Below are positions 38,401 to 49,295 of a stretch of DNA of 64,000 bases, piece after piece. Location: assembly GCA_963712715.1 (NCBI GenBank), contig CAVQJI010000040.1, positions 62,001 to 126,000 of the forward strand. Direction: 5' to 3'. This DNA is from JAFEDN01 sp963712715. Lineage in GTDB: Bacteria; Pseudomonadota; Gammaproteobacteria; Coxiellales; Coxiellaceae. Position 1 is the stretch's first letter. Every line of letters starts with the position of its first letter. The notes under the pieces are model-generated. The model saw only the letters and a list, made by a program, of their open reading frames with translations. It was not told the DNA's origin and did no database searches. Position numbers and translations under genes: made by a program.

Positions 38401-38773
38401 CATAGGCTTTCAACAAACCCCACGTGCTTTTTAACAGGATAGACCGCTCCGCTGGTCGGACTCGCGGCCAGGCGCTGTCTTGGGTTTCCGGTCCCAGATC
38501 ACGAGCCGAAAGCAACGGCCACTGCAATAACTTTTCCAACGCATGATCTAAGCTGCTCCACTTCATCCGGGAACAAGTACTCCACTCTTGTTGAAACAGA
38601 GTGAGTAAATATTGACTGTCAACCGGAATCTCTTTGCGCTCGATATTTAAATCAGACAGAAAATTATCGAGTTCGCTATCATCTGAAAATGGAAAATAAC
38701 TGCCACCTCCTTTTCCTTGAATACTGAGTGAGGGGACTAAGGGGTTGTCATTATCTGTTGTTCCTAATTGCAT
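35402..38773 (-). CDS. Leucine-rich-repeat membrane-associated protein
   Basis: 1123 residues, AAAGGGAG upstream of the ATG. Residues ~105-235 and ~370-420 have hydrophobic helices (GLFTSVHIFIYSMLIY, LASPLVIGGL, FYFFQIIILSILEAI). From ~450 to 900 there are about fifteen ribonuclease-inhibitor-type LRRs (IRKLQVLQLSSCNLTDDDMI, YLPYNNIGDKGILALAQVL). Then a Ser-rich low-complexity stretch (LPSSSSSSSESAES) and a C-terminal hydrophobic helix (GAMIVGMVGMSLLLY). LRRs of this sort mediate protein binding in NLR-like and effector proteins. No enzymatic domain is recognised. Probably a host-targeted or surface protein. Intact despite its size. Confidence 0.75.
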   Translation of the reverse strand: MQLGTTDNDNPLVPSLSIQGKGGGSYFPFSDDSELDNFLSDLNIERKEIPVDSQYLLTLFQQEWSTCSRMKWSSLDHALEKLLQWPLLSARDLGPETQDSAWPRVRPAERSILLKSTWGLLKAYAVQGFARGLELGLFTSVHIFIYSMLIYRLVKLIQTGSADLQEFQSSFIGSDQKGIDSLVRLLAGLEARWLRLILASPLVIGGLQSISSLWGARRTSPDMLNNYLQTIDTHLQKNGGWLRDGVYEYLPGISSMAFMSLSGKLQKLESLVRWDGRISSEERRQIFDALCKVALKGKKNTQLNALQYLAKIAHGVGFKDLLRLKEAGYSKEELIAVLYTKGKALEVLTTLSPEFKASQRSRFQKMYSLPQRLYRQYLLWWLLGLKTSVWKQQLPAVLLKGIKLTIEFYFFQIIILSILEAIRCPDKPGFELGFGYPEWATELTTDCFLELIQSQFRTVNLSDSVDDLVAQIPLFNLANLDFLQLSYKNLTGIEMVKILTAVTARGAPLTTLYIYDYFADADMEAFTQNYLKTSQINTIELGCYDTMYPGGEGLTSQGLQYLTDVLPNMQLTYFDICFPNVDNSGIIALAEQLNKTKINRFYMEGVNIDDTAGQILAQTLAEMPIQRTILDGSRLGDETVRALTALVKNNLALTELWVKGDLITDQGAAYFAQMIQHTSLDTVGLRSSQITDSGMISLTDSLKKLPSLTHAFVIGSQSGEQGIVTLAEQLNQTNFWAFELIGYGDLLTVNSMRALSRAFPLTQITEFRLEGYQLNNETLTLFADGIKFSLITTLMFDHITLIDSILPLGPGIRKLQVLQLSSCNLTDDDMIALSQYIPGSAIQEFYLPYNNIGDKGILALAQVLPFTNITALTLVYNNITDIGAQALADVYSSTRLNLLWLYGNNVSSSLLAEIESFQWQRYCQDQLCHANAQYNGYTATLKSSDSSSTHGRPVRHGRHNLKPSRRYDVFDSDIQRETSKKMSWGAGSSIEIIGEDIHQVTPTDIPLTHSSGFHDMGSFSNLALPELPSSSSSSSESAESLLTPAADGAMIVGMVGMSLLLYKNVTFVRSAVNTSCRLLQNCFDRTYDCLKTASNFYSFLPLKTATRTALQTDSHPSSFQVLS

Positions 38774-38954
38774 GTCGGTTTCTCCCTTTGATTAAAATAT
38801 CCCATTATCTTGGCTGATGGAGTCGTTATGTCAGCATCCCATATCCGCCAGCAAAAGTCACTCTGATTAATAGCGGCTGAATGAGGTCGTTGGATGTGAG
38901 TTCGTGTAGGGTGCTGTCCTGGTTTTATGAGATGAATGAAATGTATAAGAATTC
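38774..38954. other. Upstream region of the LRR gene
   Basis: Contains the ribosome-binding site of the LRR gene at its left end. I see no gene or clear promoter hexamers here. Confidence 0.35.
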
Positions 38955-39065
38955 ATAGAAATTTTGGGACTTTCATGGATTCCACCAAAACATCTCTGCA
39001 ACAATTGATAACCAACGTTGAGGGTAGATCGAACAAGAGTCATATTTTTATGCCATTCGGAACTT
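38955..39065 (-). pseudogene. Remnant of an LRR-protein paralogue tail
   Basis: The minus strand reads KNMTLVRSTLNVGYQLLQRC, closely matching KNVTFVRSAVNTSCRLLQNC in the C-terminal tail of the neighbouring LRR protein (about 35510-35600). A second, otherwise deleted paralogue must have stood here, next to the second phhA fragment. Confidence 0.55.
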
Positions 39066-39237
39066 TCTTTTCATATCTAAATTCTATATGGATAAGAATA
39101 AGATCTTATGTAATTTTGTTGAACAGACCTGTAAATTATAGGAGGTCTTATGTTATTAGAAGATTTTATCATTACAGTCTATTGCTTGCGCGGACTGAGT
39201 TTTTCATGATCGAATCATCTTGAAAATAACTTTGTTT

Positions 39238-39750
39238 TTCCGGTTATTAGCCAATCGCCAATTTCCCGCGGCCAGTTTTATTCGCCGCCGGGAAGATCTG
39301 GATTATCTGCAGGAACCGGATATCTTTCATGAATATTTTGGACATTGTCCCATGTTAACGCATCCTGCTTACGCTGATTTTGTGCACTGGTATGGGGAGA
39401 CGGCGTTACGCGTCCCGGCTTCTCTGCAATCATTATTAGGGCGTTTGTTCTGGTTTACCATTGAATTTGGTCTGGCCCACACTTCGCATGGCTTGCGCAT
39501 TTATGGCGGTGGCATTCTCTCTTCGATGACCGAAAGCGTCTACGCCCTGGAAAATAACGACGTGCAGCGGCTGAATTTCGATATCGTCAAAATTCTCAAT
39601 TCCTCTTATCGTTACGACGAAATTCAAAAACGCTACTTTGTGCTCAATGATTTAAATCAGCTCTATAAAATCAAAGACGAGCGAATTGTCCACATGGTCA
39701 AAGCCATTGCTTCCGGGGCGGATCCCGGTGAAGATTTCGTGATTTGTTAA
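39238..39750 (+). pseudogene. phhA: 5'-truncated second copy of phhA
   Basis: Bases 39238-39750 repeat 34388-34900 (the last 171 codons of phhA) with only a handful of mostly synonymous changes, so the duplication is recent. The N-terminal 87 codons and promoter are absent. The open frame begins with MKITLF from unrelated sequence. Iron ligands are present in the fragment, but without the N-terminal part a functional enzyme is unlikely. Confidence 0.85.
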
Positions 39751-39897
39751 TACTCAGTTGGCAGTTAAAATCTCTTCCATACGCGTAATTATGTCAGGTT
39801 TGTCAAATTAAAAGCCTGACACAAATGGCATAGCAATTATGGCAGTTGGTTGCTGGTGAGCGCTCCACCAATATCCCATAAAGCCAAGTTAATTTCT

Positions 39898-40656
39898 CTA
39901 AAAATTAATCAAATTGATAATCAGCTTAATCATCAGTTCCTTATCAGTGGGGTTGCTTTGTGCTACCAGTAATGCTAGGGCTGTAAGACCGTTGTCATTA
40001 ATCTTTACCTCCCCAGATGTTTTAAATCGATGATGGTTTTTTTCCAAAAACCAAACAAATAGAAATGCCCCAATGCGCTTATTGCCATCGCTGAATGGAT
40101 GATTTTTTATAAAAAAGTACAATAAATGTGCTGCTTGCTCTTCAATGGTCCCATAGACATATTGTCCATTTGCCTCATCGATTTGAAGTGTTTCAGATTC
40201 ACTTGATTCTTGAATCAATCTCACGGTTTTTTCTAACTGAGAAAATCCATTCTTTAACTGCTTGAGCCTTTCCTGATTAACCGTATAGCCTTTGACAAGA
40301 TGGTCACTCAGACGCTGGGTCGCCCACATTCTAAATTGGGTTGCACGTTGCGAATTAATGCGATAACCTACAGAAATAATCATATCCAAATTGTAAACTT
40401 CTTGGGTACGGAGTACCTGTCTTTTGCCTTCTTGTTGAACTATTTCCATTTTGGAAATCGTTGCCTCCCTATCTAACTCTTTGTCTTTTATTATATTTTT
40501 AATATGTTTATTTATCGCAGGCACTTCTGTGCCAAAAACTTGGGCAATCTGCTTTTGGGTTAGCTATACAGTGCTATCGCAAAATCTGACTTCGACCCGC
40601 ATCTGGTGACGAGATCCCTCATAAATGAGTACTCCCCCTTGATTTTCTATCTTCAT
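39898..40656 (-). pseudogene. RhuM-Fic family protein with an amber codon
   Basis: From the ATG at 40656 the frame reads MKIENQGGVLIYEGSRHQMR, ... FCDSTV, TAG, LTQKQIAQVFGTEVPAINKH and continues to 39898. In this family the stop position is normally Trp (TVWLTQ), so TGG to TAG is the likely change. The N-terminal half is RhuM-like (TQEVYNLDMIISVGYRINS, TQFRMWATQRL). The C-terminal half is a Fic/Doc domain with HPFSDGNKRIGAFLF (H-P-F-x-D-G-N-x-R-x-G), the AMP/phosphate transfer motif. A 208-residue product could still start after the stop but lacks an obvious ribosome-binding site. Confidence 0.8.
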
Positions 40657-40753
40657 AAAAACGTCACATTATCAATTAAAATTATTAACATCATACTCTA
40701 ACGCTCTCTGGCTTAAAAATCTCACTAATCCAAAAACTATTCCTTAAGAACAT

Positions 40754-40993
40754 TTAAGTTAACAGGCACCCAGCAACGCTACTTATTTTCAAAATATACG
40801 AGATCATTTCAATTATTAATTTTATCTTCATAATTCCCTCCTTGCCGGTTTCACAGCCATTAAATAAAAAACAAAATATTACGAATACTAAAAATAATAA
40901 CTCACTAATTAATAGCGTCAGAGGAATTGAACCTCCGGCTGCTAACTCTAAACCTGGTAGCTTAAATACTCTCCATTCCATCAAATCAGCCAT
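40754..40993 (-). CDS. Possible small membrane protein
   Basis: 79 codons: MADLMEWRVFKLPGLELAAG, a hydrophobic helix (LLISELLFLVFVIFCFLF), a short charged loop and a second weaker helix (IIEMISYILKISSVAG). No good Shine-Dalgarno. No family is recognised. It may be chance, as the region is AT-rich. Confidence 0.25.
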   Translation of the reverse strand: MADLMEWRVFKLPGLELAAGGSIPLTLLISELLFLVFVIFCFLFNGCETGKEGIMKIKLIIEMISYILKISSVAGCLLT

Positions 40994-41043
40994 TAAGAAA
41001 TTGATAAAGTTGGTTTAACCAATCTCTCCACAACGAACGGTAT

Positions 41044-41078
41044 CAGGCTTGTCAATTTTCGCCAAATTGACAAGCCTG
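41044..41078 (-). terminator. Strong stem-loop after uvrA
   Basis: CAGGCTTGTCAATTT pairs perfectly over 15 bases with AAATTGACAAGCCTG around a five-base loop, a few bases after the uvrA stop. No T run, so termination may depend on Rho, or the hairpin protects the 3' end. A degenerate relative lies at about 39791-39821. Confidence 0.5.
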
Positions 41079-41082
41079 AAAC

Positions 41083-43918
<2,836 letters not shown>

Positions 43919-44007
43919 CCCCCAGCCTATGTTGACGTGCCAAAATGGATTATCATACCCTAAGTGACCGGATAAATCATCACGGCAAAACATGAGTGCT
44001 TAAGATT

Positions 44008-45432
44008 ATGATTTTTCAAAAAGAATTTACTGCAGTGGGTGCGTTGGCATTAGTGATGGCGGTGCGCATGCTGGGATTATTTATGATCTTGCCGGTTTTC
44101 TCCCTGCATGCCGGGAGTTTCACTCATGCCAATGCCCAACTCATCGGTCTGGCTCTGGGTGTTTATGGTTTAACGCAAGCGATCCTGCAAATCCCATTCG
44201 GACTCTTATCGGACCGCATAGGCCGTAAACCGGTTATGGCGATAGGTTTGGGAATATTTATCGCTGGCAGTATCTGCGCGGCGCTTTCCCACAGTATTTA
44301 TGGGTTAATTTTTGGCCGCGCCTTACAGGGAGCTGGGGCTATTGGCAGTACTGTGCTGGCTATGGTGGCGGATTTAACCCGCGATGAGAATCGCAGCAAG
44401 GCAATGGCGGTAATCGGCCTCGCGGTGGGATGTTCTTTTGCCGTGGCGATGATTACGGCGCCGCTATTAAATGCATGGGCTGGATTAGCGGGAATCTTTT
44501 GGGTGACTGCGGGGCTGGCCGTCGTCGCTGAACTACTGGTTTGGCGAATTGTCCCCAAGCCGCCGGCGCTGATGAATGAGGAACGGGGAAGGATGTATAC
44601 CGGACTCCGGCAGGCGCTGAAAAATCCAGAACTGTTGCGGCTGGATGCAGGCATTTTTACCCTGCATGCCATTTTAACCGCTTTGTTTGTCGCGATTCCG
44701 GTTATTCTGAATCAGGTTTTCCATCTGGATTCTAGCGAACAGACCTTGCTTTATCTCCTCGTTCTATTGCTGTCCTTTGCGCTCATGTTGCCGCCCATCA
44801 TTATCGCTGAAAAAAAACGTTTTATGAAAAGTGTTTTTTTGGGTGCGATCGTTTTATTGATATTGACCCAGCTTTTGCTGCGGTCTTTTCATCAGCAATT
44901 GCTGACGGTGGGATGGTTGCTGTTGTTATTCTTCACGGCTTTTACCTTCCTGGAGGCGGTATTGCCGTCCTGGGTGTCGAGGGTGGCGCCGCTGAATCAC
45001 AAAGGCGCCGCTATGGGCTGTTATTCTACCGCCCAGTTTCTGGGCATATTCGCGGGAGGTAGCGGCGGTGGCTGGGCCTATGCGCATTTTGGAGTGGATG
45101 GTGTTTTTGTGCTGGGCGCTGTTTCAGGATTGGTTTGGCTGGCTCTGTCGTTTACCCTGCGCCCACCGCGTTATTTAACGACGGTGATTTTTAAACTTCA
45201 GCAGTTTACGGAGACTAATCCGGAAATATTGGCAAAAAATTTATCCGGTATTGCCGGCGTCGTCGAAGTGGCTATTATACGTGCGGAAGCATTAATTTAT
45301 TTGAAAATTGACCAGGCGGTTTTGAACAAATCGCAATTGCGTCAATCTTTGGAAAAGAGTAAGCTGATCTGCTCTAACTCTCCCCAAGGAGGAATGCCGG
45401 TGGGAGAGGAAGTGTATGAAGTGTTATCGTAA
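44008..45432 (+). CDS. YajR-like MFS transporter
   Basis: 474 residues: about twelve membrane helices with the MFS motif A GLLSDRIGRKPVMAIG between helices 2 and 3. After helix 12 comes a soluble ferredoxin-like domain of about 70 residues (LTTVIFKLQQFTETNPEILA, GVVEVAIIRAEALIYLKID) as in E. coli YajR. Likely a proton-driven exporter; substrate unknown. I chose the ATG; a GTG four codons upstream is possible. It precedes ssb by 20 bases, a neighbourhood (uvrA / MFS / ssb) also seen in related bacteria. Confidence 0.87.
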   Translation: MIFQKEFTAVGALALVMAVRMLGLFMILPVFSLHAGSFTHANAQLIGLALGVYGLTQAILQIPFGLLSDRIGRKPVMAIGLGIFIAGSICAALSHSIYGLIFGRALQGAGAIGSTVLAMVADLTRDENRSKAMAVIGLAVGCSFAVAMITAPLLNAWAGLAGIFWVTAGLAVVAELLVWRIVPKPPALMNEERGRMYTGLRQALKNPELLRLDAGIFTLHAILTALFVAIPVILNQVFHLDSSEQTLLYLLVLLLSFALMLPPIIIAEKKRFMKSVFLGAIVLLILTQLLLRSFHQQLLTVGWLLLLFFTAFTFLEAVLPSWVSRVAPLNHKGAAMGCYSTAQFLGIFAGGSGGGWAYAHFGVDGVFVLGAVSGLVWLALSFTLRPPRYLTTVIFKLQQFTETNPEILAKNLSGIAGVVEVAIIRAEALIYLKIDQAVLNKSQLRQSLEKSKLICSNSPQGGMPVGEEVYEVLS

Positions 45433-45452
45433 TATTTTGAGAGGAGAAATAA

Positions 45453-45923
45453 ATGGCTAGAGGTGTTAATAAAGTAATTTTAATCGGCAATCTCGGAGCG
45501 GATCCGGATGTTCGTTATATGCCTAATGGCAGCGCGGTTGCCAACGTCACTGTCGCCACAAGCACTGTCTGGCGCGATAAACAAAGCGGTGAATTAGTCG
45601 AGCGCACCGAATGGCATAGGGTTGTGTTTTTCAGCCGGCTTGCTGAAATTGTTGGTGAATATTTACGTAAAGGTTCTAAAATTTACATTGAAGGCAGCCT
45701 GCGGACGCGCAAATGGCAGGACAAAGCCACCGGCGTGGACCGTTTTACCACTGAAATAGTCGCGAATGAGATGCAGATGCTGGATAGCCGCGCGGGCAGC
45801 GGCCAGGGCCGCCAGGGTGATGGCGCGCAGGGCGCTGAATTTGGGCACGATGACGCTGTTCCCGAATTTAACCAGGGCACCGAAGACCATAGCGGTAATT
45901 TCGATGATGACATTCCTTTCTAA
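45453..45923 (+). CDS. ssb: Single-stranded DNA-binding protein
   Basis: 156 residues. OB fold with GVNKVILIGNLGADPDVRYM, VANVTVATS and EWHRVVFF, a Gly/Gln-rich linker, and the conserved acidic tip DDDIPF that recruits repair and replication proteins. GAGGAG upstream of the ATG. 21 codons' worth of sequence after the stop begins an R1 repeat. Confidence 0.97.
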   Translation: MARGVNKVILIGNLGADPDVRYMPNGSAVANVTVATSTVWRDKQSGELVERTEWHRVVFFSRLAEIVGEYLRKGSKIYIEGSLRTRKWQDKATGVDRFTTEIVANEMQMLDSRAGSGQGRQGDGAQGAEFGHDDAVPEFNQGTEDHSGNFDDDIPF

Positions 45924-45949
45924 GTAAGGTGGTATCCATTCACCACATG

Positions 45950-46108
45950 AATTTGCATACGCAGAACGTTCAATTTTGGTTCAAGATTTGACGAAAAATT
46001 GGCCGAAAAAGCGCAGCATACTGGCGTATGTGAGCATTTTGAGGACGATTTTTCGTCAAATATGGACCAAAATTGGGCGTTCCCATCTACATGGTGAATG
46101 GTTACGTA
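45950..46108. repeat. R1 dispersed repeat, copy 2
   Basis: Same family as 26695-26840. Shared core GCATACT...GTATGTGAGCATT, outer arms CCAATTTTGG-like and CAAAATTGGGCGTTCCC, and the 3' flank TTCCCATCTA ... GGTGAATGG, TTACGT. An apparent N-terminal extension of the following ORF runs through it and is not believed. Confidence 0.7.
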
Positions 46109-46110
46109 AG

Positions 46111-46867
46111 GTGTTAATTTATCTGGTATTGGCTTTAACCGGTTTTGCTGCTGGTTTTATCGATACCATCGCCGGCGGAGGAGGCATGATCACTCTGCCG
46201 GCCTATCTTATGGCGGGTTTACCGCCGCATATCGCCTTAGGCACCAATAAGTTGTCTGGCGCGCTCAGTGTGGGCAACGCCGCCAGAATTTTCATCAAAA
46301 AAAAGATTTTCTATCCCCGCTATTGGCAACCAGCGATCATCGCCACATTTTGTGGTGGATTGGCGGGATCGACATTGGTACATTTTTTATCAGGCGCTTT
46401 TTTAAAGCGCTGGTTGCCAATTATTATCCTTACTTTGGCTGTTTACGTGGCTGTGCCGAAAAAATATAGCGCGTCCGTTCAGCCTTTTTATCGGCCTAAA
46501 GCAGTGACGCAGCAGCATCATAGGTAGTCTTTTAGGTTTTTATGATGGATTTATCGGACCAGGCGTCGGTTCGTTTTGGGTGGTTGCACTGATGGCGATT
46601 TATAAAATCAACATGGTGGAAGCGACAGGCATTGCCAAGATGATGAATTTTCAAAGCAATTGCGCAGCGCTTCTGGTATTTATCAGTTTTGGCAGCGTCC
46701 ATTACGGATTAGGATTAATCATGGCGGCTGCCATGATGGCCGGTGCATCTCTGGGCGCCCATTCCACTATTCGCTGGGGCGCCGCCTTTGTCCGCCCATT
46801 ATTTTTGGTAATTGTTTTTTCAATCGCCTTCGCTTTAATCTGGCAAACTTGGCTACACCCCAGGTAG
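46111..46867 (+). pseudogene. TauE/SafE family membrane protein (single frameshift)
   Basis: Sulfite exporter TauE/SafE family: GFAAGFIDTIAGGGGMITLP and LGTNKLSGALS are the first repeat, and GFYDGFIGPGVGSFWVVALM with FQSNCAALLVF the second. The first frame is lost near 46505 (QQHHR, stop) and the second begins as SIIGSLLGFYDGF in the next frame; total length is one base more than 252 codons. GTG chosen as start because upstream sequence belongs to R1. Eight helices expected. Moves sulfur-containing or other organic anions. Probably non-functional unless the frameshift is a sequence error. Confidence 0.8.
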
Positions 46868-46893
46868 TTGTGATATAGTCATAACGGATGAAT

Positions 46894-46980
46894 TGTCATT
46901 GCGAGCGCCAGCGAAGCAATCCAGTACGGCGCCTTGTACGAAGTGCGAACTGGATTGCTTCGCTGGCGCTCGCAATGACA
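46894..46980. repeat. R3 palindromic repeat
   Basis: TGTCATTGCGAGCGCCAGCG ... CGCTGGCGCTCGCAATGACA with a short variable centre (GGCGCCTTGTACGAAGTGCG). Intact ~87-base palindrome between the TauE and xseB genes. Confidence 0.9.
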
Positions 46981-47007
46981 GGCTGAACCCAACATACGGT
47001 ATCATAA

Positions 47008-47241
47008 ATGGCTGATGAAAAATCCCAACAATTTAATTTTGAACAGGCCTTGGCTGAATTAAAGCTTCTGGTGGAAAAAATGGAGCAGGGCGGATTACCA
47101 TTGCAGGATTCGCTTGAGTATTTCGAGCAGGGTATTGGTCTTATTCGGCGGTGTCAACAGCAGCTTGCCAGCGCCGAACAAAAAGTTAAAATTTTAACGG
47201 AACAGCAAAAGCTTGAGCCTTATCAAACGCATGAAAATTAA
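47008..47241 (+). CDS. xseB: Exodeoxyribonuclease VII small subunit
   Basis: 77 residues, typical size. FEQALAELKLLVEKMEQGGL followed by LPLQDSLEYFEQGIGLIRRC is the XseB helical hairpin that binds XseA. Degrades single-stranded DNA as a complex with XseA. Overlaps ispA by 11 bases; xseB-ispA is the standard order (dxs would normally follow but is absent here). Confidence 0.95.
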   Translation: MADEKSQQFNFEQALAELKLLVEKMEQGGLPLQDSLEYFEQGIGLIRRCQQQLASAEQKVKILTEQQKLEPYQTHEN

Positions 47242-48127
47242 TCAGGTCTCCACTGTCGATATCGTCGCCTGCCAAAAACGGGTAGAGCAATATATGCAAC
47301 ACTGGCTGTCGGCTATTTCCTCTTCCGCGCGTCTGAAAGAGGCCATGAGCTATTCCGTTTTGGGTGGTGGGAAACGTTTGCGGCCATTGCTGGTATACGC
47401 CACCGGCTGCGGTTTTAATGCCGATCTGGCAACGTTAGACCCTGCCGCCGCCGCAGTGGAATTAATCCACTGTTATTCTTTAGTTCACGATGATTTACCG
47501 GCGATGGATGATGATGATCTCAGGCGTGGCCGGCCCACCTGCCATAAAGCCTTCGACGAAGCCACCGCTATTCTGGTCGGCGATGCTCTGGAAACACTGG
47601 CATTTACGGTGTTAACCACTCATACCCAAGGCTGGTCTAGTGATAACCGCCTGGAGGCCGTAAAAATATTGGCGGATGCAGCCGGCGCGGCCGGTATGGT
47701 CGGTGGTCAGATTCTCGATATCGAAGCTGAAAATCGTAAAATCACTTTGCTCGAGCTGGAAAATCTGCATCGTTTAAAAACCGGGGCGTTAATCAGGGCC
47801 AGTGTGCGGCTGGGCGCATTAGCGGCTGGATGCACAGAGAATACTTTGATAGATCAGCTTGATCAGTTCGCGGCGCTCATTGGTTTAGCGTTTCAGGTGC
47901 AGGATGATTTACTCGATGTTGAAAGCACCACTGAAATTCTCGGCAAGCGCGCGGGGGCGGATGAGGCGCTGAATAAATCCACTTATCCCAGTCTGTTGGG
48001 AATTCCCGCCGCCAAACAACTTTTGCAAAATCTCTACGAACAGGCCTCCACGGTTCTCCAACAACTTCCCACTGATACCGCGGCCTTACAACAAGTCTGT
48101 TTTTTGCTGCGCGATCGCCAGTCTTAA
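47231..48127 (+). CDS. ispA: Polyprenyl (farnesyl diphosphate) synthase
   Basis: 298 residues from the ATG inside the end of xseB. Both aspartate-rich motifs are present: LVHDDLPAMDDDDLRRGRPT (first, FARM) and FQVQDDLLDVES (second). GGGKRLRPLL binds isopentenyl diphosphate. Condenses IPP with DMAPP/GPP to farnesyl diphosphate for undecaprenyl-PP and ubiquinone synthesis. No dxs gene follows, unlike E. coli. Confidence 0.95.
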   Translation: MKINQVSTVDIVACQKRVEQYMQHWLSAISSSARLKEAMSYSVLGGGKRLRPLLVYATGCGFNADLATLDPAAAAVELIHCYSLVHDDLPAMDDDDLRRGRPTCHKAFDEATAILVGDALETLAFTVLTTHTQGWSSDNRLEAVKILADAAGAAGMVGGQILDIEAENRKITLLELENLHRLKTGALIRASVRLGALAAGCTENTLIDQLDQFAALIGLAFQVQDDLLDVESTTEILGKRAGADEALNKSTYPSLLGIPAAKQLLQNLYEQASTVLQQLPTDTAALQQVCFLLRDRQS

Positions 48128-48254
48128 ATCACTTGCTTTAAATTTTTTTTTTCATTAGCATGTCGCGGTGGAAAAATTATTATAGGGAACGAAAATAATA
48201 TTAATTGAAAAGGAAAGCGAGTATTTATTATCTTAAAAAAATAGAGTAATTAAA

Positions 48255-49268
48255 ATGTTTAGAGAAGAAGTTGATGATGTCTCTTTTAATCCCCTTTGTC
48301 CCATCATGATGGATGTTCAATCTACAAAAAAAGATCTGATTGATAAAATTAATCTTTACGATAAGGATGACAGGTACTGTTCTGATGAAAAAAATCTGAA
48401 AAAAAAATTTCCGAAAGGTGTTGTCAATCATATTATTTATATGATGCAGACATTATCCGCCTGTGGATTGAAAGGTAGAAAAGCAGAATGGGGATTCCGA
48501 TTTGTAGTGAATTTGCAGAACCAGATTTTTTTCGCCAAAGAAGGCCCTGCGGGCCTGGACAGGCCGGCTCATTACGCATTGGCGCAAATGCACAGTGAAA
48601 TTAAACAATTTCCAAAAAATTATCTGGATTCCCAGGGTCATTGGGGGTTGTCGATGGGACGGGCTTATTTAAATCACGCTCATCAACTGATTCGTATTGA
48701 TTGTAATAGCGGTGGTTTTCGTCCTCAAGAGAAAGCAGTTGTGAGAGCGCTGGCCATTATTTTTCTTTGCGCCCCAAAAAATATGTTGGGTACATACATT
48801 GATTTCGATGTACTTAATAACGGCGGCGGCTATGTAGCGACTCATCGTTTTCAGATTGAAGAACTAAAAAATATAGTGCTTCCGAAATTCACGACAACAG
48901 AACAACAGGAAATGATTAAAAATAACAGCATGGAAAGAATTATCAATCTTACCGGCGTACCTCCCGCACCGGATCTGGATTTTGTTGAAGATCCTGAATC
49001 GGATAAAGAAAATCTGAAAGATTTCAGTGAAAATTCACCGTGCAAAACTCCGGTTAAAAAAAAGCTAAATAAACTATACATCAGCCCGGCATCGCCGATT
49101 GGTTTCTCCCTGATGTCTCCGATGACGGTAAAAAAACAGACCCCCACCAGCCCTGCATCTGGAAAACATTCTGCAAATGGAGGTTCGGATGATGAGGGAT
49201 ATGAATCCCCGCCGCCTCGTCAAAAATTGCGTCAGAATCTGCCGACTGTCAGGACGGTCTTCCGGTAG
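48255..49268 (+). CDS. Unknown protein with S/TP-rich basic tail
   Basis: 337 residues, family not recognised. A globular part (1-235, e.g. VNHIIYMMQTLSACGLKG, MGRAYLNHAHQLIRID) is followed by an acidic segment and a disordered tail with repeated S/T-P sites: SPCKTPVKKKLNK, SPASP, SPMT, TPTSPAS, SPPPR. SPCK and TPVK fit the S/T-P-x-K consensus of eukaryotic CDKs, and PVKKKLNK could be a nuclear import signal. This architecture suggests a host-delivered protein; the delivery and modification are inference. Weak ribosome-binding site. Transcribed with M32 peptidase 27 bases downstream. Confidence 0.55.
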   Translation: MFREEVDDVSFNPLCPIMMDVQSTKKDLIDKINLYDKDDRYCSDEKNLKKKFPKGVVNHIIYMMQTLSACGLKGRKAEWGFRFVVNLQNQIFFAKEGPAGLDRPAHYALAQMHSEIKQFPKNYLDSQGHWGLSMGRAYLNHAHQLIRIDCNSGGFRPQEKAVVRALAIIFLCAPKNMLGTYIDFDVLNNGGGYVATHRFQIEELKNIVLPKFTTTEQQEMIKNNSMERIINLTGVPPAPDLDFVEDPESDKENLKDFSENSPCKTPVKKKLNKLYISPASPIGFSLMSPMTVKKQTPTSPASGKHSANGGSDDEGYESPPPRQKLRQNLPTVRTVFR

Positions 49269-49295
49269 ACAATTGTTGGTCAGTTGGAGTAGTAT

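Noticed and set aside
40915..40985. tRNA-like sequence on the minus strand (GGAGGTTCAATTCCTCT looks like a T arm)
   Set aside because: No matching acceptor or anticodon stems can be drawn, and the stretch also reads as a plausible membrane-protein N terminus.
45976..46110. N-terminal extension of the TauE ORF
   Set aside because: It is translated R1 repeat, present also upstream of nrdR, so not protein-coding.
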